A DNA stretch of 64,000 nt from positions 89,378 through 153,377 of the forward strand of contig NZ_FUWJ01000008.1 in assembly GCF_900167455.1 (NCBI RefSeq), given 5' to 3'. Within the stretch, counting starts at the first letter, position 1; each line of letters starts with the position of its first letter. Origin of the DNA: Enhydrobacter aerosaccus (GTDB taxonomy: Bacteria; Pseudomonadota; Alphaproteobacteria; Reyranellales; Reyranellaceae). Shown here piece after piece: positions 41,193-49,445 of this stretch. A program made the position numbers and the translations under genes. The notes under the pieces are model-generated. The model did not search any database, had not been told where the DNA came from, and saw only the letters and a program-made list of their open reading frames with translations.

Positions 41193-41672
41193 ATGACGAT
41201 TGATCCGCCCAGGGGCTCCACGAGCGTCGAACTGATGTGGGTGGAGAAAGAGATCGAATGCTGGATCAGGTTCGGCCGTGTCATCCATGAACGGATCCTC
41301 GATCGTCGCCGCCGTGTCGTCAGCTTCGCGCCGGACAGCATCTTCGCGGCGGTCCGGTGGATGGGGAACGACTTTGGCACCATCCTGTCCTGCATCGATA
41401 TCGTACGGGCCGTTCGCCCGGGCGAGCCTTATTCCACCGTCTTTCGAGTACAGCCCGGCGGCGAGACCCTCTTGCGCTGCTCCGGCTGGCCCCGTGTCGA
41501 GCGGGTGCTGAAGGTGATCGATGCCGTCGAGGCGCTCGGCATCGATCCTGAAGACGCGGCCCCCGACCATTGGCGTCATGTCCATGCACGCTTGCTCGCG
41601 AACGAGCCACCACGCCCTTACACGCAGGCGCGTCATCGCGCCTGGCTCAAGCGCCGGCACGTCACGCCATGA
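41193..41672 (+). CDS. DUF2840 protein
   Basis: 159 residues. 'SVELMWVEKEIECWIRFGRVIHERILDRRRRVVSFAPDSIFAAVRWMGNDFGTILSCIDIVRAVRPGEPYSTVFRVQPGGETLLRCSGWPRVERVLKVIDAVEALGIDPEDAAPDHWRHVHARLLA' is the DUF2840 family from end to end. It is coupled by ATGA to the TraF-like peptidase and is a constant neighbour of it; function unknown. In related elements replication (RepA) and ParA genes usually lie just upstream; here only 157 noncoding bases separate it from the HTH gene. Confidence 0.92.
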   Translation: MTIDPPRGSTSVELMWVEKEIECWIRFGRVIHERILDRRRRVVSFAPDSIFAAVRWMGNDFGTILSCIDIVRAVRPGEPYSTVFRVQPGGETLLRCSGWPRVERVLKVIDAVEALGIDPEDAAPDHWRHVHARLLANEPPRPYTQARHRAWLKRRHVTP

Positions 41673-42184
41673 ACCGACGCGCCGTCGCGATCATCGTTAC
41701 TATGAGCGGGATCGTTTTGATCGTCCTGCCGAGCGTCGTCGGGGCACCACGCTTGCTGCTCTGGAACAACAGCGCCTCGGTGCCGATCGGGCTGTACGCG
41801 GTGCTGCCGCCGCGCGTGCTGCATGTCGGTGACGTAGCCGTCGTCGTGCCACCGGACCCGCTTGCCGCCGCCCTCGCCGCACGCGGCTCGTTGCCCAGCG
41901 GCGTGCCGCTGATCAAGCCGATTGCCGCGCTCGCCGGACAGACCATCTGTCGTCACGGCCTCCACATCACTATCGACGGAGCCGTCGTCGGTGCAGCACG
42001 CGCGCGCGACCATCGCGGCCGTCCGTTGCCGGCTTGGATGGGCTGCCGCACGCTCGGATCGCACGACGTCTTCCTGATGAATCCCGCAGCGCCCGACAGC
42101 TTCGACGGCCGCTATTTCGGTTCTTTGCCGGTGTCGTCGGTCGTCGGCCGCGCGACACCTCTCTGGGTTCCCAAGGAGTACTGA
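41669..42184 (+). CDS. traF: S26-family signal peptidase, TraF-like
   Basis: 171 residues from ATG 41669 overlapping the DUF2840 stop. After one N-terminal membrane segment, 'LLLWNNSASVPIGLYAV' holds the catalytic serine (SxPxGLY) and 'SGVPLIKPIAALAGQTIC' the lysine of the Ser-Lys dyad; 'GSHDVFLMNPAAPDSFDGRYFGSLP' is the conserved C-terminal box. TraF of the RK2 system matures and cyclises the TrbC pilin, and trbC is present at 56370. Confidence 0.93.
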   Translation: MNRRAVAIIVTMSGIVLIVLPSVVGAPRLLLWNNSASVPIGLYAVLPPRVLHVGDVAVVVPPDPLAAALAARGSLPSGVPLIKPIAALAGQTICRHGLHITIDGAVVGAARARDHRGRPLPAWMGCRTLGSHDVFLMNPAAPDSFDGRYFGSLPVSSVVGRATPLWVPKEY

Positions 42185-42186
42185 CC

Positions 42187-43092
42187 ATGCCTTCGCCTCC
42201 TTCTCGGTCCGACATTCCTCTGTTCCACAGCCTGCCGAACCTCTCCTTCGTCCCGGCCGGCTTCTTGGCCGCGGCCGCGCGTGGCGGTAGTCCAGGGCGG
42301 CTGGTCGGTCGGTGCGCGAGCGTTTCACCTTGGGTGGACGCGCGCACGATGGCACACTTGCGGATTGTCGGGATGGCGGCACGCATCGTCGTGTTTGTCG
42401 TCACCCTGGTGGCAATGACGAATGTCGCCGCGATGGCGCAGACCGCGCCTTCGGTTGCACCGTTGCAGCACCAGGCGATCAACGACCCGATCGCGGCCAG
42501 CATCGCCGAGGCGTCGCGGCGCTTCGGCATGCCGGCGACGTGGATACACGCCGTCATGCAGGCCGAAAGCGCCGGTGACGCGCGTGCCGTGTCGTCCAAG
42601 GGTGCCATGGGACTGATGCAGATCATGCCTGACACCTGGGCTGAGTTGCGCACCCGCTACGCCTTTGGTGCCGATCCATTCGACATCCGGGACAATATTC
42701 ATGCCGGTGCGGCGTATCTACGCGAGCTGCATGATCGTTACGGCGCGCCCGGATTCCTCGCTGCCTATCATGCGGGTCCGGGGCGTTATGACGACTATCT
42801 GGTGAACAGTCGGCCGCTGCCCGTCGAGACGAATGCTTACCTTGCGGCGGTCATTCGGGCGATCGACGGGATGTCGCGTGACGACCGACTGGTGGCGACC
42901 GATCCGCTCGCGTGGACACAGGCACCGTTGTTCGTTCCACGAGGCCAAGTCGTGTCCGCAGGCACGTCGGCGGCCGGGCAACGGCCGATCGATCGCGCGC
43001 CGTCGCAGCATCCCATCGCCAGCAGGTCGGCACTCGTCGCCCAATCGGATGGCCTCTTCGTGCCGGCGGGCGGTCGGAATCGCAAGCCATGA
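42187..43092 (+). CDS. Lytic transglycosylase (conjugation)
   Basis: 301 residues from ATG 42187; a hydrophobic signal 'GMAARIVVFVVTLVAMTNVAAMA' sits unusually far in (about residue 65), so a start at 42349 or 42373 is also possible. The SLT domain reads 'IAEASRRFGMPATWIHAVMQAESAGDARAVSSKGAMGLMQIMPDTWAELRTRYAFGADPFDIRDNIHAGAAYLRELHDRYG', with the catalytic glutamate in MQAESAG. It opens the peptidoglycan for the transfer channel. Follows traF by two bases. Confidence 0.92.
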   Translation: MPSPPSRSDIPLFHSLPNLSFVPAGFLAAAARGGSPGRLVGRCASVSPWVDARTMAHLRIVGMAARIVVFVVTLVAMTNVAAMAQTAPSVAPLQHQAINDPIAASIAEASRRFGMPATWIHAVMQAESAGDARAVSSKGAMGLMQIMPDTWAELRTRYAFGADPFDIRDNIHAGAAYLRELHDRYGAPGFLAAYHAGPGRYDDYLVNSRPLPVETNAYLAAVIRAIDGMSRDDRLVATDPLAWTQAPLFVPRGQVVSAGTSAAGQRPIDRAPSQHPIASRSALVAQSDGLFVPAGGRNRKP

Positions 43093-43178
43093 ATGCAATC
43101 GTCTTCTGTCGCAGCCTGTCGCAAGTGATCGGGTGCTTGGCAGTGAGAGCAGGTGATCAGGGCCTCCCAACCGCGCGA

Positions 43179-43208
43179 TGGCAGGATAAAGGAGCGCGAT
43201 GTGCGCTC
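43179..43208 (-). other. Candidate origin of transfer (RK2-like nic region)
   Basis: On the minus strand an inverted repeat GAGCGC...GCGCTC (43192-43208) is followed after CTTT by ATCCTG (complement of 43182-43187) and then CC. RK2/P-type origins have the same order: inverted repeat, then TATCCTG with cleavage after the G, so cleavage would fall between 43182 and 43181. It lies 127 bases upstream of the relaxase start, the usual place. No experiment or comparison has been made. Confidence 0.6.
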
Positions 43209-43334
43209 AAGGACGGTCGTGCCTTTTCAAGGTCTTACACAGCGAATTCGCGAGGTGCGCCTGTCCGCGCAGCCTGCGACTTCAGCAATTAGCCAATGAT
43301 ATCTGCATGATGGCGCGATGTGCGGGCCACAGTA

Positions 43335-45074
43335 ATGACCGGTGACGACGACTTCCGCGTTCGGCCCGGCCGCATCCGATCGACGCGCGTCCAACGGGCG
43401 CGGCCCTTCATTGCGCAAGCGCTCGCGGCCGCCCAACGGGCCGGGGGATCGGTTTCCCGCTCCGGGAAAATCAGTCCCGGGCATCGCTCGCGATTCGGAC
43501 GAGGCCAGCGCGCGTCGGTGCAGGCTAACAGGTTCATCACGTCGCGCTCGCGCGGCGCTGTGGTCAAGGCGCGCGTGGTCCGCCATGGCGGACGCACCGC
43601 GCCGCTTGCGACTCATCTGAACTACCTGCGGCGCGAGGGCGTCACCCGGGACGGGGAGAAGGCGCGGCTGTTCGGCCCAGGTGTCGATACGGTCAGCCCC
43701 AAGGAGTTTGCGGAACGGTGCGACAGCGACCGACATCATTTCCGGTTCATCGTCTCGCCCGACGACGCCGTGGAAATGGCTGACCTCAGGAGCTTCACGC
43801 GGGAGCTGGTCGGGCGGATGGAGAAGGACCTCGGCACCCGCCTCGATTGGGTCGCCGTCGATCACTGGAATACCGAGCATCCCCACGTCCACCTGATCGT
43901 GCGTGGCGTGGGGGACGATGGTGAAAACCTCGTCATCTCCCGCGACTACATCAAGGATGGAATGCGCGATCGCGCGCGGGACCTGATCAGCCAGGAACTC
44001 GGGCCACGAACCGATCGGGAGATTCGTCGCGCCCTGGAACGCCAGATCGACGCCGATCGCTGGACCAACCTCGACCGGCAGCTCGTCCTAGACTGCAGCC
44101 GCGCCGGCATCATCGACCTTGCGCCCCACGCCGACCGCCAGCCTGACGCATTCCTCGCCCTCAAGGTTGGTCGTCTTCGCAGGCTGGAATCACTCGGGCT
44201 GGCCGACCAAGTCGGTCCTGGCCAATGGACCATGTCAGAGAAGGCTGAGGTGACCCTTCGCGAGCTCGGCCAGCGCGGCGACATCATCAAGCGCATCCAT
44301 CGCGGCTTGACGGAGCGCGGGATCGAACGCGGCGCCGCCAACTATGTGCTGGCCGGGGAAAGCCTGAACGATCCTGTTGTTGGCCAGCTGATTGCCCGCG
44401 GCCTCGACGACGAATTAAAGGGCACTGCCTATGCGGTGGTGGATGGAGCGGACGGCCGCACCCATCACCTCAAGCTCCCCGATCTCGAGGCCGCCGGCGA
44501 CGGCGGTCCGGGGTCTATCGTCGAGCTACGCAAGTTCGATGATGCGAGCGGTCAGAGACGTGTCGCCTTGGCGGTCCGGTCTGACCTCACGATCGAGCAG
44601 CAGGTCACGGCGACTGGCGCAACCTGGCTCGACCGGCAGGCGATCGCGCGCGACCCCGCCGCGCTGGGGGAGGGTGGCTTCGGAGCGGCAGTCCGAGAGG
44701 CGCTGGACCGGCGTGCCGAACACCTGATCGGGCAAGGCCTCGCCGAACGCCAGAGCCGTGGCGTCAGCTTTAACCGCAACCTGATCGAGACGCTACGCCG
44801 GCGGGAACTGGACGCGGTCGGCGCAGAGCTTGCGGCAGAAAGCGGTCGCCAGTTCAACAAGAGCGGTACAGGCGAGTATGTTGCCGGCGCATACCAACGC
44901 CGTATCGCGCTCGCCTCGGGCCGATTTGCCATGATCGACGACGGGCTCGGTTTCCAGCTCGTGCCCTGGACGCCATCTCTTGAAAAACAGCTTGGGCGTC
45001 ATGTGTCTGGTGTTGCACGAAGCGATGGCGGGGTCGATTGGAGCTTCGGTCGCAAGCGAGGGGTTGGCCTGTGA
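43335..45074 (+). CDS. Relaxase (VirD2-like) with DUF3363 domain
   Basis: 579 residues from ATG 43335. The N-terminal region has 'THLNYLRREGVTRDGEKARLF', 'FRFIVSPDDAVEMADLRSFTRELV' and the HUH-type metal motif 'DHWNTEHPHVHLIVRG' near residue 180; the C-terminal DUF3363 domain starts at 'ERQIDADRWTNLDRQLVLDC'. It nicks oriT and carries the transferred strand, and partners TraG/Trb proteins downstream. The expected nucleophilic tyrosine is likely in 'LNYLRREG'. Typical size for ICE relaxases of this group. Confidence 0.93.
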   Translation: MTGDDDFRVRPGRIRSTRVQRARPFIAQALAAAQRAGGSVSRSGKISPGHRSRFGRGQRASVQANRFITSRSRGAVVKARVVRHGGRTAPLATHLNYLRREGVTRDGEKARLFGPGVDTVSPKEFAERCDSDRHHFRFIVSPDDAVEMADLRSFTRELVGRMEKDLGTRLDWVAVDHWNTEHPHVHLIVRGVGDDGENLVISRDYIKDGMRDRARDLISQELGPRTDREIRRALERQIDADRWTNLDRQLVLDCSRAGIIDLAPHADRQPDAFLALKVGRLRRLESLGLADQVGPGQWTMSEKAEVTLRELGQRGDIIKRIHRGLTERGIERGAANYVLAGESLNDPVVGQLIARGLDDELKGTAYAVVDGADGRTHHLKLPDLEAAGDGGPGSIVELRKFDDASGQRRVALAVRSDLTIEQQVTATGATWLDRQAIARDPAALGEGGFGAAVREALDRRAEHLIGQGLAERQSRGVSFNRNLIETLRRRELDAVGAELAAESGRQFNKSGTGEYVAGAYQRRIALASGRFAMIDDGLGFQLVPWTPSLEKQLGRHVSGVARSDGGVDWSFGRKRGVGL

Positions 45075-45250
45075 GCGTATCGCAAGCCGCTCTAGCCCGA
45101 CTGCCGGCATTCACAGGCACGAAAGCTGGAAATCCGTGACGGATCCACTTGGTTTGAATTTGATTTGCATCAATTCCCATTGGAAGCGTGTAGAGTAAAT
45201 GCTTCTGATCGGCGTCTTGGCTCATACTTTGACGGGCACGCCGAACGGCT

Positions 45251-45604
45251 GTGGGTAAGGGAATGCTCAGGTATCTGGCACCACTGATGGTTTGCATGCT
45301 CGTCTGGGTGATCCAGTCCGGGCCGGCAATGGCGCATAGCGGTGAGCCCACGCCGCCCGTTTCGGAAATTCGGTTCGTTGATGGAGAGTTAAGAGCCCTT
45401 GATGCGGATGGGGACAAGTGTCCTTCCGAGTCAGGTTGCTGCAAGGCGAACTGCGCTCCCTGCGTTGCGCCCTTGGCCACCCAGCAGGGCCGATTTGAGA
45501 TCGTGAGACGAGGTGCCTCCAAAATATGCGCGCTAAGGGCGGACTGCCTCCGGTCCATCGTTCTCGGCCTCGATCCTCCAGTACCGCGAAGTCATCTCCA
45601 GTAG
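45251..45604 (+). CDS. Small secreted Cys-rich protein
   Basis: 117 residues from a GTG; ATG 45263 is an alternative. A hydrophobic signal peptide 'LAPLMVCMLVWVIQSGPAMAHS' is followed by 'DKCPSESGCCKANCAPCVAPLAT', a cluster of six cysteines, and a tail with two more. It is likely a periplasmic metal-binding protein. It precedes the CopB-type ATPase cluster by 401 bases in the same direction, consistent with metal resistance. No family recognised. Confidence 0.6.
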   Translation: MGKGMLRYLAPLMVCMLVWVIQSGPAMAHSGEPTPPVSEIRFVDGELRALDADGDKCPSESGCCKANCAPCVAPLATQQGRFEIVRRGASKICALRADCLRSIVLGLDPPVPRSHLQ

Positions 45605-45862
45605 GGGATATTCCCCGTCCAAACTTCGGCCGCCTGACTGCGTGAGCAATCTGGCTTCGAGGCGACGGGCTTGCACAGTGCCTAGCTGAACGCTTGGGTT
45701 CATGGTCACGTTCGCTCTACTCGCGGAGCGTTGACCGAGCCAAAGCCGTCGTAATCTCCAGCTCGACGCCTGAAACTTCGATCAGTCTGTCTGGGGTCGA
45801 GTGAAGGCGCCGATATTGGAACTGGACAGATCCCTTCCTTTCGCAAGGCGCTGAGGAAGCGG
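45605..45862. other. Region with no clear gene
   Basis: The 401-base gap before the copper ATPase. It begins with a perfect GGGGA-TAT-TCCCC hairpin (45604-45616), which has no T-run. I see no other structure. A short open frame (45863) follows. Confidence 0.4.
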
Positions 45863-46009
45863 ATGGCACGCACGAATTTCAGGCTGGTTGCATCGCCAAT
45901 CTGCTCGTTCGTCAAGGCAGTACTATTTCTTCACGACCAGGCCAGTGGTTCGGCACCGCAAGGGCAGTCCGAAGCTTTGCCAGGGCTAGTCAAGGACGAG
46001 ATCAAATGA
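45863..46009 (+). CDS. Possible 48-aa leader peptide upstream of the CopB ATPase
   Basis: An ATG (45863) opens a 48-codon frame that ends TGA overlapping the ATG of the ATPase gene (ATGA). The encoded peptide starts MARTNFRLVASPICSFVKAVLFLHD. Overlap and position fit a translationally coupled leader, but coding is not confirmed and GC-rich sequence gives such frames by chance. Confidence 0.3.
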   Translation: MARTNFRLVASPICSFVKAVLFLHDQASGSAPQGQSEALPGLVKDEIK

Positions 46010-48114
46010 GTTCACCGAATACCCAGCCGGGCAGTCACTACGTGCGCCATCAGCACACTGCCGATCATTCGCAGCATGGTTATGGCATCTCCAACGTTGT
46101 CGCGGCAGCCGGATCAACCCAAACTGAGCACTCTGAACATGCCGGACACGACCACGCGGCAATGGTCGCCGACTTCCGCCGCCGCTTTTGGGTTTCCCTG
46201 CTTCTCACACCGCCCGTGCTCCTTCTCTCGCCAATGATCCGCCATTGGCTTGGCTTGGCCGACTCATTGTCGTTTCCTGGTGACGGTCTCGTACTCTTTG
46301 TTCTCTCCACCATCGCCTATGTCTACGGGGGCTGGCCGTTCCTGACCGGCTTCACTTCAGAGCTGCGCAAAGGTCAGCCAGGCATGATGACGCTGATCGC
46401 GCTCGCGATCTCGGCGGCCTATTTCTTCTCGGCTGCGGTCACGTTTGGGTTCCCGGGCGAAGCCTTCTACTGGGAGTTGGTGACGCTCATCGCCATCATG
46501 CTGCTCGGCCACTGGGTGGAGATGCGCTCCGTCATGGGCGCCTCGCGCGCACTCGAGGAGTTAGTGCGGCTCCTGCCGGACAGCGCAACGCGGATCGAAG
46601 CCGACGGGACGACGCATGAGGTGCCCATCTCAGCACTCCAACCCGGCGACCGCGTGATCGTCCGTCCGGGGGCAAAGGTGCCGGTCGATGGCGAAATCAT
46701 TGAAGGATCAACCGCGTTCAACGAAGCCATGCTGACAGGCGAATCGCGGCCCGTTTCCAAGAACGTTGGCGCATCCGCTATCGGCGGTGCGATCAATGGT
46801 GCTAACGCCGTTACCATCAAGGTAACAGCGACGGGGGATGCGACCTATCTCTCTCAGGTCATCGACCTCGTGAAGAAGGCTCAGGCAACTCGGTCAAAGA
46901 CCCAGGACCTCGCCAACCGGGCCGCCGCTTGGCTCACCTATATCGCCCTTGTCGTCGGCTTTGGGACACTTCTCGCGTGGTGGTTCGTTGTCGGTTCGCC
47001 TCTCGAGTTCGCCATAGAGCGCATGGTGACGGTGATGGTCGTGGCCTGTCCCCATGCACTCGGCCTTGCCGTGCCGCTGGTCGTGGCCGTCAGCACGTCG
47101 CTGAGCGCAAGCAATGGCCTGCTGATCCGCGACCGCGCCGCCTTTGAGCGCGCACGCAATCTCGATGCGGCCGTGTTCGACAAGACTGGCACGCTGACCG
47201 AAGGCCGTTTCGGTGTCAGCGATATCGTGATCTTGGCCGGAGGCGACGATAGCCAGGAGCTCGCTTTGGCCGCTGCAGCGGAGAGTCAGTCGGAGCATCC
47301 CATTGCTCATGGGATCGTGGCCGAGGCCAACAAGCGTGGCATCACGGTCCCAAAGGCCGCCGAGGTCAGCAACATCACCGGGGAGGGCATCACCGCGAAG
47401 GTCGACGGACAGGAAATTCGAATCGTCAGTCCTGGTCATCTGGCTCGACAAGGCAGGCCGATCGAGCATCCGAAACTCAAGGAACTGGAAGCCGGCGGCA
47501 AGACCGTCGTCGTACTTGTTCGCGGCGGGGCTCCCCGCGCCCTCTTCGCGCTTGCCGACATCGTGCGCAGCGAATCCAGGGAAGCAATCGCGGAACTTAC
47601 CCGCCTCGGGATAAGGTCCGTGATGCTGACGGGCGACGCAAAGGGGGTCGCCCAATCGGTGTCCAAGGAACTCGGCATCTCCGAGTACTTCGCCGAGGTG
47701 CTTCCCGATCAGAAGTCGGACAAGATCAAGGAACTGCAAGCGCGTGGCCTTTCCGTCGCGATGGTTGGTGACGGCGTCAACGATGCCCCAGCTCTGGTCC
47801 AGGCGGATCTCGGCGTCGCAATCGGGGCCGGGACGGACGTGGCCGTGGAATCGGCGGATGTAGTCCTCGTCAAGAGCGACCCGCGCGACGTCGCCGCCAT
47901 TCTGGGACTGTCTCGCGCTACCTATCGGAAGATGGTTCAGAATCTGATCTGGGCCACCGCCTACAACACCGTGGCGATCCCCATGGCGGCCGGCATCACG
48001 TTCGGGACTGGCTTCCTGATGACGCCCGCCGTGGCGGCGGTCTTCATGTCGGCTAGCACCATCATCGTAGCCATTAACGCGCAGTTCCTACGCCGCTATC
48101 GGAGGCATGGATGA
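46006..48114 (+). CDS. copB: CopB-type (P1B-3) copper-exporting P-type ATPase
   Basis: 702 residues. A His-rich N-terminus (HQHTADHSQHGYG, TEHSEHAGHDHAAM) replaces HMA domains. Eight membrane segments, with the ion site motif 'VACPHALGLAVP' (CPH, near residue 347) diagnostic of CopB-type Cu(II)/Ag transporters; 'MLTGESRPVSK' (actuator), 'FDKTGTLTEGRFG' (phosphorylated Asp391), 'SEHPIAHGIV' and 'GDGVNDAPALVQADLGVAIGAGTDVAVESADVVLV'. It exports copper from the cytoplasm. The stop overlaps the PRPP-synthetase-like gene. Confidence 0.95.
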   Translation: MSSPNTQPGSHYVRHQHTADHSQHGYGISNVVAAAGSTQTEHSEHAGHDHAAMVADFRRRFWVSLLLTPPVLLLSPMIRHWLGLADSLSFPGDGLVLFVLSTIAYVYGGWPFLTGFTSELRKGQPGMMTLIALAISAAYFFSAAVTFGFPGEAFYWELVTLIAIMLLGHWVEMRSVMGASRALEELVRLLPDSATRIEADGTTHEVPISALQPGDRVIVRPGAKVPVDGEIIEGSTAFNEAMLTGESRPVSKNVGASAIGGAINGANAVTIKVTATGDATYLSQVIDLVKKAQATRSKTQDLANRAAAWLTYIALVVGFGTLLAWWFVVGSPLEFAIERMVTVMVVACPHALGLAVPLVVAVSTSLSASNGLLIRDRAAFERARNLDAAVFDKTGTLTEGRFGVSDIVILAGGDDSQELALAAAAESQSEHPIAHGIVAEANKRGITVPKAAEVSNITGEGITAKVDGQEIRIVSPGHLARQGRPIEHPKLKELEAGGKTVVVLVRGGAPRALFALADIVRSESREAIAELTRLGIRSVMLTGDAKGVAQSVSKELGISEYFAEVLPDQKSDKIKELQARGLSVAMVGDGVNDAPALVQADLGVAIGAGTDVAVESADVVLVKSDPRDVAAILGLSRATYRKMVQNLIWATAYNTVAIPMAAGITFGTGFLMTPAVAAVFMSASTIIVAINAQFLRRYRRHG

Positions 48115-49133
48115 CGCCGATGCAAGCAACAAGACGATCTTCGAGACACCTGATCCTGCCGCTTCCGGGAAACGAAGCGTTCGCGCATCGGCTTGCCAAC
48201 GAATGCGACTGGGATTTCGGTAGCCTCGAAACGCGGAACTTTCCGGACGGAGAGAGCTATTTGCGCATTCTGTCTGACGTGGTCGACAAGGCAGTGACGC
48301 TTGTCTGCACCCTGGCACGTCCCGACGAAGGCTTTCTGCGGCTCATCTTTGCCGCTGATGCCGCACGGTCACTCGGCGCAAGCGAGGTAACGCTGATCGC
48401 TCCCTATCTCGCCTACATGCGGCAGGACCGCCGCTTCCGGGCGGGAGAGGCCGTCACGTCGCTCACGTTCGCCCGCCTGATATCGAAGAGTTTCGATCGG
48501 TTGATCACAGTCGATCCGCATCTGCATCGCTATCCGGCTCTTTCGGCGCTGTATTCCATTCCGACAGCGACGCTGCATGCCGCGCCGCTCCTTGCCGACT
48601 GGATTGCGGCAGAGGTGGCCGCCCCGCTGCTCATTGGCCCGGACGAGGAGAGCGAGCAATGGGTATCGGCCATTGCCACGCGCGTCGGCGCGCCGCATGC
48701 GGTGCTACAGAAAGTTCGCCACGGGGACCGCGATGTCGAAATCGAACTGCCGGATCTTTCCATGTGGCGCGATCGGCAACCTGTGCTCGTCGACGATATT
48801 GCCGCGTCCGGCCACACGCTCATCGAAGCGGCACGAAAGTTGCGCATGCAAGGCCTCGCTGCCCCCGATGTCGCTGTCGTGCATGGGATCTTCGCCGGAG
48901 ATTCTTACGAGCAGCTTGTCCCACTCTGCCGTCGGATCGTCTCGACCGATTCGGTCACGCACCCGAGCAACCGCGTCGGGCTTACACCGCTGATTGCTAC
49001 CCATATCGCTGTGGCTGCTTCCAATGACGATCTGGCCCGCCATCGCCGTCCCCCGGAACCGGTCGACGACGTGGAGCGCGCAGGCATCGATTCCTTTCCC
49101 GCCAGCGATCCACCCCCTTGGGGGCGCGGTTAG
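48111..49133 (+). CDS. Ribose-phosphate pyrophosphokinase-like protein with a C-terminal tail
   Basis: 340 residues, ATGA overlap with copB. Two phosphoribosyltransferase-fold halves as in PRPP synthetase: 'FPDGESYLRI', 'APYLAYMRQDRRFRAGEAVTSLTFARLISKSFDRLITVDPHLHRYP' (metal site with DPHLH) and the PRPP loop 'PVLVDDIAASGHTLIEAARKL'. The canonical DLHxxQ and TaGT are altered, so it belongs to a divergent branch. The last 22 residues, DDVERAGIDSFPASDPPPWG, match a short motif found alone or as a tail elsewhere. It probably makes or uses PRPP for the nucleotide genes downstream. Confidence 0.85.
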   Translation: MTPMQATRRSSRHLILPLPGNEAFAHRLANECDWDFGSLETRNFPDGESYLRILSDVVDKAVTLVCTLARPDEGFLRLIFAADAARSLGASEVTLIAPYLAYMRQDRRFRAGEAVTSLTFARLISKSFDRLITVDPHLHRYPALSALYSIPTATLHAAPLLADWIAAEVAAPLLIGPDEESEQWVSAIATRVGAPHAVLQKVRHGDRDVEIELPDLSMWRDRQPVLVDDIAASGHTLIEAARKLRMQGLAAPDVAVVHGIFAGDSYEQLVPLCRRIVSTDSVTHPSNRVGLTPLIATHIAVAASNDDLARHRRPPEPVDDVERAGIDSFPASDPPPWGRG

Positions 49134-49182
49134 CGCGCTCGACGGGTAGTTTCGACGAACATTTCACAGGACCCCGAACAGT

Positions 49183-49437
49183 ATGGCCGTACCGACTTAC
49201 GAAATCCTTGAGGCATGGCGCGATGGCCATGGCCCGATCCGCCATAGCGAGGAGACCGTCCAGCACATGCAGGCGCTAGCCGCGTTGGACCTCGTCGAGC
49301 CGAAGCAGCTTTACCAACTGCTTGCGGCGGCCACCGCGTCCACACCGCGGTCGTGTGACGAATGGGGCGCCTGTGTCGAACGCTACGCAGTCGACAGACT
49401 GGGCTCTCCTGCCAATCTATCAGCAACAAGAAATTGA
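49183..49437 (+). CDS. Hypothetical protein, 84 aa
   Basis: Sits between the PRPP-synthetase-like and MBL genes, 49 bases after the former and 8 before the latter, in the same direction. 'YEILEAWRDGHGPIRHSEETVQHMQALAALDLVEPKQLYQLLAAATA' is helical and soluble. No known family. Its position and compact spacing argue that it is real and part of the module. Confidence 0.55.
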   Translation: MAVPTYEILEAWRDGHGPIRHSEETVQHMQALAALDLVEPKQLYQLLAAATASTPRSCDEWGACVERYAVDRLGSPANLSATRN

Positions 49438-49445
49438 AGGGCACC

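Noticed and set aside
43092..43335. A protein-coding gene in the gap before the relaxase
   Set aside because: Frames are short and inconsistent; the region better fits an oriT with an inverted repeat and nic-like motif.
45604..45616. GGGGA-TAT-TCCCC hairpin as terminator
   Set aside because: Perfect but short and without a T-run, so not called as a terminator.
45706..45915. 69-codon minus-strand frame before the copper ATPase
   Set aside because: No ribosome site or family; the plus strand shows a coupled small frame instead, so neither is strong.
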